From NCBI RefSeq assembly GCF_018413645.1, contig NZ_JAHCDA010000001.1, forward strand, positions 868,001 to 932,000: a stretch of DNA of 64,000 bases, in the 5' to 3' direction. The translations under genes and the position numbers were made by a program. Source of the DNA: Roseococcus pinisoli (GTDB lineage Bacteria; Pseudomonadota; Alphaproteobacteria; Acetobacterales; Acetobacteraceae). The notes under the pieces are model-generated. The model worked only from the letters and a program-made list of their open reading frames with translations, did no database searches and had not been told where the DNA came from. Shown one piece after another: positions 49,905 through 59,744 of the stretch; within the stretch, counting starts at the first letter, position 1; every line of letters starts with the position of its first letter.

Positions 49905-50985
49905 CGCGCATGAAGGCCGTCAGCGCCTCCGCGACCAGGGTGCATTCCTCGGCGGTGCCCACGGTGATGCGCAGGCACTGGGCGAGGCCGTAGGCGCCCA
50001 TGGCGCGCACGATCAGGCCGCGCTGACGCAGATAGGCATCGGCCGCCTTCGCCTTCTCCGGCGCGCCGAAATCGGCCAGGAAGAAGTTGCAGTGGCTTGG
50101 CCAGACCTTGATGCCCGCCGCCTCCAGCGCCGCGCTGAGCTTGCCGCGCCATTCGGTGTTGTGCGCGACCGACTTCTCGAGCCAGCCCTTCTCCGCCAGG
50201 GCCGCGATACCGGCGGCCTGGGCCGGGGCGTTCACGTTGAAGGGCCCGCGGATGCGGCCGACCACGTCCATGACCTGCTTCGGCATATAGGCCCAGCCGA
50301 GCCGCGCGCCGCCGAGGCCGAAGATCTTGCTGAAGGTGCGCGTCATGACCGTGTTGCCGCTGGCATCCACCAGGGCCTGGCCGGGATCGAAGTCCGGCTC
50401 GGTCACGTATTCGGCATAGGCCGCGTCCAGCACCAGCAGGATATCGCCGCGCAGGCCGGCGCGCAGGCGGCGCACCTCGGCATTGGGCAGCAGCGTGCCG
50501 GTCGGGTTGTTCGGGTTGGCCAGGCAGACGATGCGCGTCCGCGGGCCGACCGCGGCGAGGATCCCGTCCACATCGGCGGTGAGGTTCTTCTCGGGCACCT
50601 TGATGACCTGGCAGCCGGCATAGCGGCCGGTCAGGTCGTACATGGTGAAGCCGTGGGCCGACATGATCAGCTCGGTGCCCTCGCCGCCATAGGCGAGGAT
50701 CAGATAGGCCAGCAGCTCGTCCGAGCCGTTGCCGCAGACGATGCGGGCGGGGTCGAGGCCGAAGCGCGCGCCGATGGCCTCGCGCAGCGCCGTCGCATTG
50801 CCGTCCGGATAGCGGTGCAGCTCCTTCGCCAGGGCCGCATAGGCCTCCATGGCGGCCGGCGGCGGCCCGAAGGCGCCCTCGTTGCTGGAGAGCTTCACGA
50901 TCCGGTTCACGCCCGGGATCTTCGACTCGCCGCCGATATAGGGCTCGATCGAGAGGATGGAGGGACGGGGGTTAAGGGCGTTCAT
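49894..50985 (-). CDS. hisC: Histidinol-phosphate/aromatic aminotransferase (HisC family)
   Basis: A 363-residue class-I/II PLP aminotransferase. PLP-Lys K220 in [28 protein letters not shown] near residues 156-164; VLDAAYAEY at 185; an arginine-rich C-terminal part binds substrate carboxyl/phosphate. In this operon, between chorismate mutase and tyrA, it is well placed to transaminate prephenate or phenyl/hydroxyphenylpyruvate as well as imidazole-acetol phosphate. The start ATG overlaps the chorismate mutase stop by four bases. Whether a second hisC exists elsewhere is unknown. Confidence 0.92.
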   Translation of the reverse strand: MNALNPRPSILSIEPYIGGESKIPGVNRIVKLSSNEGAFGPPPAAMEAYAALAKELHRYPDGNATALREAIGARFGLDPARIVCGNGSDELLAYLILAYGGEGTELIMSAHGFTMYDLTGRYAGCQVIKVPEKNLTADVDGILAAVGPRTRIVCLANPNNPTGTLLPNAEVRRLRAGLRGDILLVLDAAYAEYVTEPDFDPGQALVDASGNTVMTRTFSKIFGLGGARLGWAYMPKQVMDVVGRIRGPFNVNAPAQAAGIAALAEKGWLEKSVAHNTEWRGKLSAALEAAGIKVWPSHCNFFLADFGAPEKAKAADAYLRQRGLIVRAMGAYGLAQCLRITVGTAEECTLVAEALTAFMRDGG

Positions 50986-51797
50986 GTCTTCGCTCCTCGT
51001 TCGGGCACGGCATAGCGGCCGAGGATGACGGCGTCGGGCGGGGCTTCGCCCATGGTCTCGATCAGCGCGCGGGTGAAGCCTTCCTCGCGCCGCATGGCGA
51101 CGACGCGCCCGGTGCCCGAGAGGGTCGCCAGCGCGGCCCGGCTCGGCTCGCCCTGGACCTCGAGGCGCAGCAGCGTGGCGTCATGGCCGGAAGGATCAGC
51201 CGAGTGCAGGCCGATCACGGCGGCCTCCAGCGGCGGCTCGCGGTCGCTGTAGAAGGGCAGGCGGGCGATCACCGAGAGGTGCGTGGGGTCGAAATGCGCC
51301 CACCATTCCTCGGCGTTGCGGTCGCTCTCATGTGGCCAGGGAAGGATGGCGATGCTCGCATCCCGGGAGCCAAGGGCGGCGAGGGCCGCGTGGAGCGAGG
51401 GGTGCTGGCGCTGCGGCGTGTTGACGCCGAAATGCTCCGCCGCCAGCCGGCCCAGGGCCGGATCGGCGGGCAGGGCGATCGAGAACTGGCTCTGCTGAGC
51501 CACGGAGCTGGCGAAGAGCTCACGCCAAAGACGCACCAGGGCGGTCGGCGGCAGGGGACCGCTGTGCCGTCCGAGGAGGCGCCGCAGGATCGCGGCCTCG
51601 CGTCCGGGGCGCAGCACCGTCCCCGTGGGCTTCGCGCCGCCGCTGGCCAGGCGATGCACCACCTCGGAGCGACGGATCAGGATATCCTGAAGGGCGTCGT
51701 CGAGCGCGTCGATCTCCGCGCGCACGGCGGCGAGGTTGTCGAGGGCGGTGTCGCGGGGGGTCGCGCTGGGCGTCGGGGCGTCGGGCATGGGTGACAT
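50982..51797 (-). CDS. Chorismate mutase (AroQ) with PDT-like C-terminal half
   Basis: A 271-residue protein. Residues about 16-90 form an AroQ chorismate mutase domain ([20 protein letters not shown] and [14 protein letters not shown]), converting chorismate to prephenate. The last ~170 residues (from [21 protein letters not shown]) look like a divergent prephenate-dehydratase-type or periplasmic-binding-like fold, but I see no TRF catalytic motif and no ACT domain, so dehydratase activity is doubtful. The gene overlaps hisC and precedes tyrA. ATG 51797 is chosen; ATG 51788 in frame is also possible, and no strong ribosome-binding site tells them apart. Confidence 0.82.
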   Translation of the reverse strand: MSPMPDAPTPSATPRDTALDNLAAVRAEIDALDDALQDILIRRSEVVHRLASGGAKPTGTVLRPGREAAILRRLLGRHSGPLPPTALVRLWRELFASSVAQQSQFSIALPADPALGRLAAEHFGVNTPQRQHPSLHAALAALGSRDASIAILPWPHESDRNAEEWWAHFDPTHLSVIARLPFYSDREPPLEAAVIGLHSADPSGHDATLLRLEVQGEPSRAALATLSGTGRVVAMRREEGFTRALIETMGEAPPDAVILGRYAVPERGAKT

Positions 51798-51901
51798 GAC
51801 GCATAGCCGCGCCGCCGCGTCGCGCCAAGGCGCCACGACAGAAGGTGTGGCCCGGCCGACACGTTGCGGCCCCCGGGGGCAGGCCTTATCTCCCCTCAGG
51901 C

Positions 51902-53050
51902 ATGGAGCAGACCGCCCCCTTTCCGGTGATCGAGCATCAGCGGGCCGTGTTTCCCGAAGGGGTCACGCTGGATTGCGGCGCGGTGCTGCGGCCCCTTTCC
52001 GTCGCCTATCGGACCTATGGCACGCTGAACGCCGCGCGGAGCAACGCCGTCCTGGTCTGCCATGCGCTGACCGGCGACCAATACGTGGCCGAGCGCCAGC
52101 CGCTGACCGGCCGGGGCGGCTGGTGGGAGGCGCTGGTGGGCCCGGGCAAGCCGGTCGACACGGACCGCTTCTTCGTCATCTGCGCCAATGTGCTGGGCGG
52201 CTGCATGGGCTCCACCGGCCCGGGCGAGGAGATGACGGACGAGAACGGCGTGCCGCAGGGCCGCCCCTGGGGCACGGATTTCCCCAGCGTCACCATCTGC
52301 GACATGGTCCGGGCGCAGAAGAAGCTGGTGGAGAAGCTGGGCGTCGACCGGCTGCTGGCGGTGATCGGCGGCTCCATGAGCGGAATGCAGGTGCTGGAAT
52401 GGGCGGCGACCTATCCGGAGGCCGTCTTCGCCGCCGCCCCCATCGCCGCCGCGACGCATCATTCGGCGCAGAACATCGCCTTCCACGAGGTGGGCCGCGC
52501 GGCCATCCACTCCGACCCCGACTGGAAGGGCGGCCGCTACTGGGAGGACGGGCGCATCCCGGCCCAGGGCCTGTCGGTGGCGCGCATGGTCGCGCACATC
52601 ACCTATCTTTCCGAAGCCGCGCTCACGCGGAAATTCGGGCGGCGGCTGCAGGGCGCCTCGGCGGTGACCTTCCTCGAGGACGTGTTCCAGGTCGAGAGCT
52701 ACCTGCGCCACCAGGGCAGCACCTTCGTGCGCCGCTTCGACGCGAACTCCTACCTCACCATCACCCGTGCGATGGACTATTTCGACCTGGCGAACGAGCA
52801 CGGCAGCGTGACCGCGGCCTTCGCCAACACGCCCACGCGCTTCTTCGTGGCGAGCTTCTCCTCGGACTGGCTCTTCCCCACGAGCGAGAGCCGCGCGCTG
52901 GTCCGCGCGCTCAATGCCGCCGCGGCGCCGGTCAGCTTCATCGAGATCCCGACCGACAAGGGCCACGACGCCTTCCTGCTCGACGAGCCGGAATTCCACC
53001 GCGCGATGGGCGGCTTTCTCGCCGGCGCAGCCCGGGCCCTGGGCGTATGA
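51902..53050 (+). CDS. metX: Homoserine O-acetyltransferase (MetX)
   Basis: A 382-residue alpha/beta hydrolase-fold acyltransferase that acylates homoserine at the start of methionine synthesis. Nucleophile Ser lies in [14 protein letters not shown] (about residue 158); [12 protein letters not shown] near 96-107 is a MetX signature; [13 protein letters not shown] (about 315-327) holds the Asp, and TDKGHDAFL the His near 358. A few alphaproteobacterial MetX proteins use succinyl-CoA, so the acyl donor is not certain. It is divergent from the chorismate-mutase operon, overlaps a DinB gene by ATGA, and is two genes before metW, its usual partner. Confidence 0.93.
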   Translation: MEQTAPFPVIEHQRAVFPEGVTLDCGAVLRPLSVAYRTYGTLNAARSNAVLVCHALTGDQYVAERQPLTGRGGWWEALVGPGKPVDTDRFFVICANVLGGCMGSTGPGEEMTDENGVPQGRPWGTDFPSVTICDMVRAQKKLVEKLGVDRLLAVIGGSMSGMQVLEWAATYPEAVFAAAPIAAATHHSAQNIAFHEVGRAAIHSDPDWKGGRYWEDGRIPAQGLSVARMVAHITYLSEAALTRKFGRRLQGASAVTFLEDVFQVESYLRHQGSTFVRRFDANSYLTITRAMDYFDLANEHGSVTAAFANTPTRFFVASFSSDWLFPTSESRALVRALNAAAAPVSFIEIPTDKGHDAFLLDEPEFHRAMGGFLAGAARALGV

Positions 53051-53613
53051 GCGCCTATCCCGCAACGGTCTATTTCGCCGCCCAGGCGCGCAACAACGCC
53101 TGGGCGAACCACCGGCTGCTGAAGGCCTGCGCGCGGCTGTCGCAAGAGGAGTTCGAGGCGACGCGCACGAGCTTCTTCCCCTCCATCAAGGCGACGCTGA
53201 ACCACATCCTGGTCGTCGGCCGCTTCTACGTGGACGCGATGGAGGGCGGCACGCTCGGCCCCGCCGCCTTCGCCGACCCGCTTCCCTGCGCGACGGCGGC
53301 CGAGCTGCATCGCGCGCAAGGGGAGCTGGACCGCCGTCTCCTCGCCTGGTGCGAGGCGCTGGACGATCCCGGCCGCATCGTCGAGGTGCATCGCGGCACG
53401 CGCATCCAGCGCGAGCGCGCGGACCGGCTGCTGCTGCATTGCTTCGAGCACGACATCCATCATCGCGGGCAGGTGCATGCCATGCTCTCCGGCACTTCCG
53501 TGAAGCCGCCGCAGCTCGACGAGTTCTTCTCGGTTGGCGAGGCGCCGCTGCGCGCCGGCGACTTCGCCGAGCTCGGCTGGACGGAAGCCGACATCTGGCC
53601 GGAGACGCGCTGA
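53047..53613 (+). CDS. DinB-family protein
   Basis: A 188-residue DinB/YfiT-fold four-helix protein; the family often binds a metal and acts as a thiol-dependent (e.g. bacillithiol/mycothiol-type) S-transferase or is of unknown function. Features: [19 protein letters not shown] at the N-terminus, [18 protein letters not shown] with the first His, and [20 protein letters not shown] with two or three further His near residues 132-145. It is an unusual insertion between metX and metW, overlapping metX by ATGA and lying three bases before metW, so it is surely co-transcribed with them. A role in sulfur or thiol metabolism is possible but unproven. Confidence 0.85.
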   Translation: MSAYPATVYFAAQARNNAWANHRLLKACARLSQEEFEATRTSFFPSIKATLNHILVVGRFYVDAMEGGTLGPAAFADPLPCATAAELHRAQGELDRRLLAWCEALDDPGRIVEVHRGTRIQRERADRLLLHCFEHDIHHRGQVHAMLSGTSVKPPQLDEFFSVGEAPLRAGDFAELGWTEADIWPETR

Positions 53614-53616
53614 CCA

Positions 53617-54249
53617 ATGCCCGAGGCGCCCGTCCAATACGTCGCGAAAAACATGCGGCTCGACCTGCGGCTCATCGCGGAGATGATTCCGCCCAATGTC
53701 CGCGTTCTGGATATCGGCTGCGGCGACGGCGCGCTGATGGCGCAGCTCGCCACCAAGGGCGTGGATGCGCGCGGCATCGAGATCGACATGCAGGCCGCGA
53801 CCGAAGCCGTGTCCCAGGGCCTCGCCGTGATCCATGGCGATGCCGACAACGACCTCGCCTTCTATCCCGACCAGGCCTTCGACTACGTCGTGCTGAGCCG
53901 CACGCTGCAGGCCGTCGAGAAGCCGCGCGAGGTGCTGCGCCAGATGCTGCGCATCGGCCGCCACGCGATCGTGAGCTTTCCCAATTTCGGCCATTGGGAG
54001 ATGCGGCTGAAGCTGCTCTTCGGCGGCCGCATGCCGGACACCGAGACCTGGTCGCGCCCCTGGTACGAGACGCCCAACATCCACCCCTGCACCATCCTCG
54101 ACTTCCTCGCGCTGGCGGAGATGGAGGGCTACGTGATCGAGCACTGGCTTGCCGTGGACGAGAAGGGGCTGAAGGCGCCGTGGCGCCGCTCCGTGCGCCT
54201 CGCCAACCTCTTCGGGGAGCAGGCGCTCTTCCAGCTCCGGCGCGGATGA
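53617..54249 (+). CDS. metW: Methionine biosynthesis protein MetW
   Basis: A 210-residue SAM-methyltransferase-fold protein of the MetW family. The SAM motif is VRVLDIGCGDGALMAQLATKG near residues 28-48; GIEIDMQAATEAVSQGLAVIHGDAD follows, then the family strand FDYVVLSRTLQAVEKPREVL and NFGHWEMRLKLLFGGRMP. MetW works with MetX in homoserine acylation (it activates MetX in some bacteria) although it looks like a methyltransferase. It normally follows metX directly; here the DinB gene separates them. ATG 53617 is three bases after the DinB stop. Confidence 0.93.
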   Translation: MPEAPVQYVAKNMRLDLRLIAEMIPPNVRVLDIGCGDGALMAQLATKGVDARGIEIDMQAATEAVSQGLAVIHGDADNDLAFYPDQAFDYVVLSRTLQAVEKPREVLRQMLRIGRHAIVSFPNFGHWEMRLKLLFGGRMPDTETWSRPWYETPNIHPCTILDFLALAEMEGYVIEHWLAVDEKGLKAPWRRSVRLANLFGEQALFQLRRG

Positions 54250-54464
54250 TGCGCGCGGCGTGACGCCTGCGCGGCAGTGCGTGGGCAGGTCATCAAAACG
54301 TCTTTCCATGCCGAGGCGACCGGCGGATTGACGCCGCGTCCCGTCCTCGCCGCAGCGCACGACGAATGTCTGGTTTCGCCGCAGGCCATTCGCTACAGCT
54401 TGCAGGTAAGATCGCGCAACGACACAGGCGGCTTCGCCACGCGATCGAGCGGGAGGAACGCGAC

Positions 54465-55187
54465 ATGGTACGTGTGGCATTGGTGACTGGTGGTCAGCGC
54501 GGCATCGGCGCTGCGATCAGCGAGGCCCTGCAGGCAGCAGGCCGCAAGGTCGTCGCGAATTACGCCGGCAACGACGCCGCCGCCCAGGCCTTCACCGAGC
54601 GCACGGGTATCCCCTGCATCAAGTTCGACGTTTCCGACTTCGATCAATGCGTGGCGGCGATCGCGAAGATCGAGGTCGAGCACGGGCCGGTCGAGATCCT
54701 GGTGAACAATGCCGGCATCACGCGCGACGCGGTGATGAAGCGACTCGACCGCAAGATGTGGGACGAGGTGATCGATACCAACCTCGGCTCCTGCTACAAT
54801 CTCTGCAAGGCCGTCTGGGACAGCATGAGCGCGCGCAAGTTCGGGCGCATCGTGAATATCGGCTCGATCAACGGGCAGGCGGGCCAGTACGGCCAGGTGA
54901 ACTACGCCGCCGCGAAATCGGGCATCCACGGCTTCACGAAGGCGCTGGCTCAGGAAGGCGCGCGCGCGCAGATCACCGTGAACGCGATCGCGCCCGGCTA
55001 CGTCGATACCGAGATGGTGCGCGCCGTGCCGCCGGAAGTGCTGGAGAAGATCATCGCGCGCATCCCGCGCGGGCGCCTCGGCACCGCGCAGGACATCGCG
55101 CGCGGCGTGCTGTTCCTCACCGCGGATGATGCGGATTTCGTCACGGGGTCGACGCTGTCGATCAATGGCGGCCAGCACATGTATTAG
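54465..55187 (+). CDS. phbB: Acetoacetyl-CoA reductase (PhbB/PhaB)
   Basis: A 240-residue NADP-dependent SDR that reduces acetoacetyl-CoA to 3-hydroxybutyryl-CoA for polyhydroxybutyrate. Motifs: ALVTGGQRGIGAAISEAL (residues 5-22), NNAGITRDAVMKRLD near 80-95, active-site GSINGQAGQYGQVNYAAAKSG with Ser/Tyr/Lys, and ITVNAIAPGYVDTEMV near 165. Length and motifs match PhaB; FabG is the alternative. ATG 54465 follows CGGGAGGAACGCGAC. No phaA or phaC is nearby. Its stop is immediately followed by the AT-rich island. Confidence 0.9.
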   Translation: MVRVALVTGGQRGIGAAISEALQAAGRKVVANYAGNDAAAQAFTERTGIPCIKFDVSDFDQCVAAIAKIEVEHGPVEILVNNAGITRDAVMKRLDRKMWDEVIDTNLGSCYNLCKAVWDSMSARKFGRIVNIGSINGQAGQYGQVNYAAAKSGIHGFTKALAQEGARAQITVNAIAPGYVDTEMVRAVPPEVLEKIIARIPRGRLGTAQDIARGVLFLTADDADFVTGSTLSINGGQHMY

Positions 55188-56079
55188 AAAATATAAATGT
55201 TTACGACACCCATTATTCTTCAAAAAAGAAAACATATATTATCGTCTGTTACGTCTTGAGGCGAGGCCTGACGGTTCGATATTGATAATTATTGATCGTC
55301 AGCCCTCACTAAAATCTGGTGGATTAACTTTAAGGCATGGAAACATAGAAATAGACCCAGAAAAAGTCGGCGAAATAGTCCATCATGGGAAATTTACTTG
55401 CCATGTCACCGGACAGGTAAATTACTACAAAAATGGCACGTCAAAACCACACATAACATACATTGATCCGTTATATAAATTAACTGAATTTAGCGTAATC
55501 GGATTCTATTCTGTTCCGTGTATAAGCAGACTTGATAAATATTATGAGAAAATAGATAAAACGAATATTTTGCCAATTATGGTGCCGCCAACCCACACAG
55601 GAAGATTTTCCTTTCGTTTTTCTCTTTCGCCAAATGAAAATATTAAAAATTCTGATTCGCTTATTGTAAAATATGAATTGTATTCTCTCGTAATCGAGCC
55701 AATTAATATAGAAATCCCAGCGGAAATGGCAGGCCATTTTGTTGTCGGGAATATAGATTCGGGAAAATATAATAACCGACAGGTGAATATAGATCATGCG
55801 GAGTTGGAGTTTCACAAGCGCATTCTCAAGGGCGCCCCTCCTATATACCGAGAAGCGGCAGGATCATATATTGTTTTTGCTGAAGTTCCGATGCGAATCC
55901 CCCCGAAATTAACAGTAAAATTTGATCACCCATCGCTGTCCGCAGAACAAATTTCGATCGAGGGAAATACCCCGAACGTCCACAAGATTAGATTTTGGAT
56001 AAGAGATGCGGGAGGTAGGAACAAAAAAGACGACCTTCGCCGTCATATAATTTCTGTAGAATTAGACGCGGAAATGTAA
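55165..56079 (+). CDS. AT-rich orphan reading frame of unknown function, start uncertain
   Basis: A long open frame of up to 304 codons in DNA far poorer in GC than the rest: two sampled 60-base lines (55621 and 55861) have 15 and 23 GC bases, where neighbouring genes run near 70%. The encoded protein is rich in Ile, Lys, Asn and Tyr, e.g. RLDKYYEKIDKTNILPIM and KYNNRQVNIDHAELEF, with beta-strand-like alternation; no domain, signal peptide or membrane helix is recognised. The frame is already open inside the end of phbB: the first ATG in frame that is not far upstream is 55165, within phbB, and no ribosome-binding site is seen there; TTG 55282 is another, also unsupported. It is probably a truncated, horizontally acquired gene fused to the end of phbB. 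Codon use clearly differs from the host. Confidence 0.5.
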   Translation: MAASTCIRKYKCLRHPLFFKKENIYYRLLRLEARPDGSILIIIDRQPSLKSGGLTLRHGNIEIDPEKVGEIVHHGKFTCHVTGQVNYYKNGTSKPHITYIDPLYKLTEFSVIGFYSVPCISRLDKYYEKIDKTNILPIMVPPTHTGRFSFRFSLSPNENIKNSDSLIVKYELYSLVIEPINIEIPAEMAGHFVVGNIDSGKYNNRQVNIDHAELEFHKRILKGAPPIYREAAGSYIVFAEVPMRIPPKLTVKFDHPSLSAEQISIEGNTPNVHKIRFWIRDAGGRNKKDDLRRHIISVELDAEM

Positions 56080-56113
56080 TTTTCGTTTCCGACATTTATT
56101 CTAAATCATCGTT

Positions 56114-56398
56114 TCAGATGAACTGCCCTCGCAAAAAACCCAACGCGGGCAGCGGCGTCCATTTCTTCGGAAGGTCGGAACGACGGATCGGCGCCACCGA
56201 GTAATGCGGCAGCGGCTGCTTCGAGCGGAGCAGGAAATCCTCATAGGCCCGCACCTGCTGCGCGCGCCACGCCCGGTCCTCCAGGGCGGCGGTCCGGCTG
56301 CGGAAAATCTCGGCGATGCGATTGGCGCGCCCCACGGTCGCCACCACGGCCCACAAGCTATCTTCGTCGCCCCTCGGAAGGGCCGCGATGTCCCGCAT
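56114..56398 (-). CDS. Small hypothetical protein
   Basis: A 94-residue protein of unknown function and host-like composition (GC-rich), bordering the AT-rich island. ATG 56398 is preferred over TTG 56434, which would add 12 residues. It is charged and largely helical at first (DEDSLWAVVATVGRANRIAEIF, RAWRAQQVRAYEDFLLRSKQ), and ends in a Pro/Leu-rich SDLPKKWTPLPALGFLRGQ tail. No signal or membrane segment. It lies downstream of amtB on the same strand, beyond amtB's terminator, so it should have its own promoter. Confidence 0.6.
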   Translation of the reverse strand: MRDIAALPRGDEDSLWAVVATVGRANRIAEIFRSRTAALEDRAWRAQQVRAYEDFLLRSKQPLPHYSVAPIRRSDLPKKWTPLPALGFLRGQFI

Positions 56399-56446
56399 GA
56401 TCCCAGTGAAGATCGTCCCGGGGCGCCGGGTCAAGCGGCAAGAAAA

Positions 56447-56474
56447 AGGCGCCGGAGGTCTCCCCCCGGCGCCT
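56447..56474. terminator. Rho-independent terminator after amtB
   Basis: Stem AGGCGCCGG / CCGGCGCCT (9 bp) around a ten-base loop, about 20 bases beyond the amtB stop on the minus strand. Read in that direction the stem is followed by a run of T (TTTTTCT), and on the other side by GATTTT, so it can work for either strand. The most canonical terminator in the window. Confidence 0.85.
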
Positions 56475-56495
56475 GATTTTCCCTCGTAGGAGGGT

Positions 56496-57824
56496 TCAGC
56501 CCAGCCGTTCGCCGTGCTGCGTGACGTCGAGGCCCTCGCGCTCCTCCTCCTCGCTCACGCGCAGGCCGATGATCACGTCCACGACCTTCAGCAGGATGGC
56601 CGTGGCCACCGCCGTGAAGACGAAGACCGCCGCCACCGCCTGGAACTGGATGAGCAGCTGGCCCATCGAGCCCGACACGCCGGCCGGTGCCGCTTCCGTG
56701 GCCGAGAGCGGGCCATAGGCCAGCACGCCCGTCAGCAGCGCGCCCAGGATGCCGCAGACGCCGTGCACGCCGAAGGCGTCCAGGCTGTCGTCATAGCCGA
56801 GCCAGTGCTTGAGGGCCGTCGCGCCCCAGAAGCCGGCCAGGCCCGCCACGATGCCGAGCAGGATGGAAGCGCCCGGCAGCACGAAGCCCGCCGCCGGCGT
56901 GATGGCGACGAGACCCGCCACCGCGCCCGAGATCACGCCGAGCACGGAGGGCTTACCCTTGATGGCCCATTCCGCGACCATCCAGCTCAGCGCCGCCGCG
57001 GCGGCCGCCGTGTTGGTCACCAGGAAGGCCATGCCCGCGCGGCCGCTCGCGCCGCCGGCCGAGCCCGCGTTGAAGCCGAACCAGCCCACCCACAGCAGCG
57101 CCGCGCCGATGACCGCGAAGGCGAGGTTGTAGGGGGAGAGGTTCTCCGTGCCGTAGCCCACGCGCTTGCCGAGGATCAGCGCGCCGACCAGGCCCGCGAC
57201 GCCGGCATTGATGTGCACGACCGTGCCGCCCGCGAAGTCGAGCGCGCCGAGGCCGAAGATCCAGCCATTCGGGTGCCAGACCCAATGCGCGACCGGCGAA
57301 TAGACCAGCAGCGTCCAGAGCGCGACGAAGACCATGAGGGCCGAGAACTTGATGCGATCGGCCAGGGCGCCGGTGATCAGCGCGGCGGTGATCACCGCGA
57401 AGGTGCCCTGGAAGGCCACGAACACACTCTCGGGGATGGTGAAGGCCACGGCGTCGGGGCCCGAGCCGAGGCTGAAGGGCTTGTCCCAATTCTCCGCGAT
57501 GCCGCCGAGCAGCAGCTTGGAGACGTCGCCGATATAGGCACCGCCCTCACCGAAGGCGAGGCTGTAGCCGATCACGACCCAGAGGACGGAGACCAGCGCC
57601 GTGATGGCGAAGGACTGCGCCAGCGTGGAGAGGACGTTCTTCTTCCGCACCATGCCCGCGTAGAACAGCGCGAGGCCCGGGATCGTCATCATCAGGACGA
57701 TCGCCGTGGAGATGAGCATCCAGGCCGTGTCGCCCGTGTCCACCTTCGGGTCCTGCGCGAAGGCCGGCATCGAGAGGGCCAGCAGCGGGGCGGCCCCGAG
57801 CGCGCCGCGCATCCAGGATTTCAT
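56496..57824 (-). CDS. amtB: Ammonium transporter AmtB
   Basis: A 442-residue ammonium channel. The first 23 residues (RGALGAAPLLALSMPAFAQ) are a cleaved signal, as in many AmtB proteins, then 11 membrane helices. Family motifs: IPGLALFYAGMVRKKNVLSTL, GGAYIGDVSKLL, DFAGGTVVHINAGVAGLVGAL (the conserved His of the pore), and YDDSLDAFGVHGVCGILGALLTG with the second pore His near residue 345. ATG 57824 follows GGGGAGATTACC. Downstream of glnK with a 62-base gap, in one operon; GlnK blocks the channel when nitrogen is plentiful. Confidence 0.95.
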   Translation of the reverse strand: MKSWMRGALGAAPLLALSMPAFAQDPKVDTGDTAWMLISTAIVLMMTIPGLALFYAGMVRKKNVLSTLAQSFAITALVSVLWVVIGYSLAFGEGGAYIGDVSKLLLGGIAENWDKPFSLGSGPDAVAFTIPESVFVAFQGTFAVITAALITGALADRIKFSALMVFVALWTLLVYSPVAHWVWHPNGWIFGLGALDFAGGTVVHINAGVAGLVGALILGKRVGYGTENLSPYNLAFAVIGAALLWVGWFGFNAGSAGGASGRAGMAFLVTNTAAAAAALSWMVAEWAIKGKPSVLGVISGAVAGLVAITPAAGFVLPGASILLGIVAGLAGFWGATALKHWLGYDDSLDAFGVHGVCGILGALLTGVLAYGPLSATEAAPAGVSGSMGQLLIQFQAVAAVFVFTAVATAILLKVVDVIIGLRVSEEEEREGLDVTQHGERLG

Positions 57825-57886
57825 GTTCGGTAATCTCCCCAAAACCGCGCCCGACGGCGCGCGCCGATGTTGTTCGAAGCGCCGGG

Positions 57887-58378
<492 letters not shown>

Positions 58379-58453
58379 TCAGAATCGCGCCGCCTTGTGC
58401 TGGCCGGCCATCGCGGGCTCCGCGCCCGCCGCGGGATGGCGTAGGATGCCGGC

Positions 58454-59698
58454 ATGACCGCATCCTCTTCCGCAGATCTCGAAGTCGTCGTCGCCGTCAT
58501 CGGCGCGGGGCCCGTGGGCGCGACGCTCGCGGCCGCCCTGGCCGCGCGCGGCGTGCCCGCCGCGGTGATCGACGCCGCGCCGCTGCCGCCCATGGAGCTC
58601 GGCCATTTCGACGGGCGCGCCTATGCCATCGCCCTGGCCTCGCGGCGGCTGCTGGACGAGGCGGGCATCTGGGAGAGGCTGCCGACGACGCCCTGCCCCA
58701 TCGAGGGGATCAAGGTCGCCGACGGGCGCGTGGGCGAAGCGCCGTCCCGGCTCGACCTGGATTTCGACGCGGCCGAAGTCGCCGGCGAGCCTTTCGGTTG
58801 GATGGTCGAGGCGCGTGCGCTCCGCGTGGCGCTGAATGCGCGGCTGCCCGGCATGGCAAACCTCCACGCCTTCGCCCCCATGACCGCGACGGTCGTCCGC
58901 GAGGCCGAGGGCGCCAAGGTCACCCTGGCCGATGGGCGCGTGATCCGCGCGCAGCTGGTGGTGGGGGCCGAGGGCCGCAACAGCCCGCAGCGCCAGGCGG
59001 CCGGCATCGGCACGGCGCGGCACGATTACGGGCAGATCGGCATGGTCGGCGCCTTCGCGCATGAGCATCCGCACCACAACCGGGCGCTGGAGCTCTTCCT
59101 GCCGGCCGGCCCCTTCGCGCAGCTTCCGCTGTCGGACCTCGGCAGCTTCGGCACCAGCGTGCTGCCGCACGCCTCCTCCTTCGTCTGGACGGAGCGGCGG
59201 GCCTCGGCCGCGAAGCTCCTGGCGCTGCCGGACGAGGCCTTCTCCCGCGAGCTGCGCCGGCGCATCGGCGATCATCTCGGCGCCATCGAGCCGATCGGCC
59301 GGCGCTGGCACTATCCGCTGACGGCCATGCACGCGACCCGCTACGTCGCCGACCGGCTGGCCCTGGTGGGCGACGCCGCGCATGGCATGCACCCCATCGC
59401 CGGCCAGGGGCTGAACATCGGCTTCCGCGACGTGACGGCGCTGGTGGAACTGGTGGCCGAGGCCCATGCGGCGGGCGCCGACGCCGGGTCTGCGGCGCTG
59501 CTGGCGCGCTACCAGGCGCGGCGGCGGCCCGACGCGCTGATGATGATCGGCGCGACGCATGTGCTGGAGAAGCTCTTCGCCAACGATATCGGGCCGGTGC
59601 GCCTGGCGCGGCGGCTGGGCATCGCGGCCGTGAACCGGATCCCCTTCCTCAAGCGCAGCTTCGCGCGGCAGGCCATGGGCCTCCCGCTGCGCGGATAA
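58454..59698 (+). CDS. UbiH/UbiF-family FAD monooxygenase
   Basis: A 414-residue flavoprotein hydroxylase for ubiquinone ring modification. FAD motif VVAVIGAGPVGATLAAALAARG (residues 10-31), then the DG motif in VVGAEGRNSPQR (about 169-180), and the GD motif with the conserved VGDAAHGMHPIAGQGLNIGFRDV near 308-330. Length and motifs fit the UbiH/UbiF/UbiL group; which ring position it hydroxylates cannot be told from this alone. It starts 228 bases from the divergent glnK gene and converges on the lipid-transport operon; a hairpin lies between. Confidence 0.9.
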   Translation: MTASSSADLEVVVAVIGAGPVGATLAAALAARGVPAAVIDAAPLPPMELGHFDGRAYAIALASRRLLDEAGIWERLPTTPCPIEGIKVADGRVGEAPSRLDLDFDAAEVAGEPFGWMVEARALRVALNARLPGMANLHAFAPMTATVVREAEGAKVTLADGRVIRAQLVVGAEGRNSPQRQAAGIGTARHDYGQIGMVGAFAHEHPHHNRALELFLPAGPFAQLPLSDLGSFGTSVLPHASSFVWTERRASAAKLLALPDEAFSRELRRRIGDHLGAIEPIGRRWHYPLTAMHATRYVADRLALVGDAAHGMHPIAGQGLNIGFRDVTALVELVAEAHAAGADAGSAALLARYQARRRPDALMMIGATHVLEKLFANDIGPVRLARRLGIAAVNRIPFLKRSFARQAMGLPLRG

Positions 59699-59744
59699 CC
59701 CCTCGGGCGGCGCTCTGCAGCCTTTTGTCTTGCGAGCCTCGTTA

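Noticed and set aside
51798-51901. SAM-II riboswitch before metX
   Set aside because: The 104-base leader is GC-rich and lacks the conserved A-rich pseudoknot core; no match seen.
55480-55815. A 111-residue minus-strand frame in the AT-rich island
   Set aside because: Shorter than the plus-strand frame that covers the whole island, with no ribosome-binding site; the longer frame is the better call.
55188-56115. Prophage or integrative element with attachment sites at the AT-rich island
   Set aside because: No integrase, tRNA gene or flanking direct repeat is visible; the island is only about 0.9 kb.
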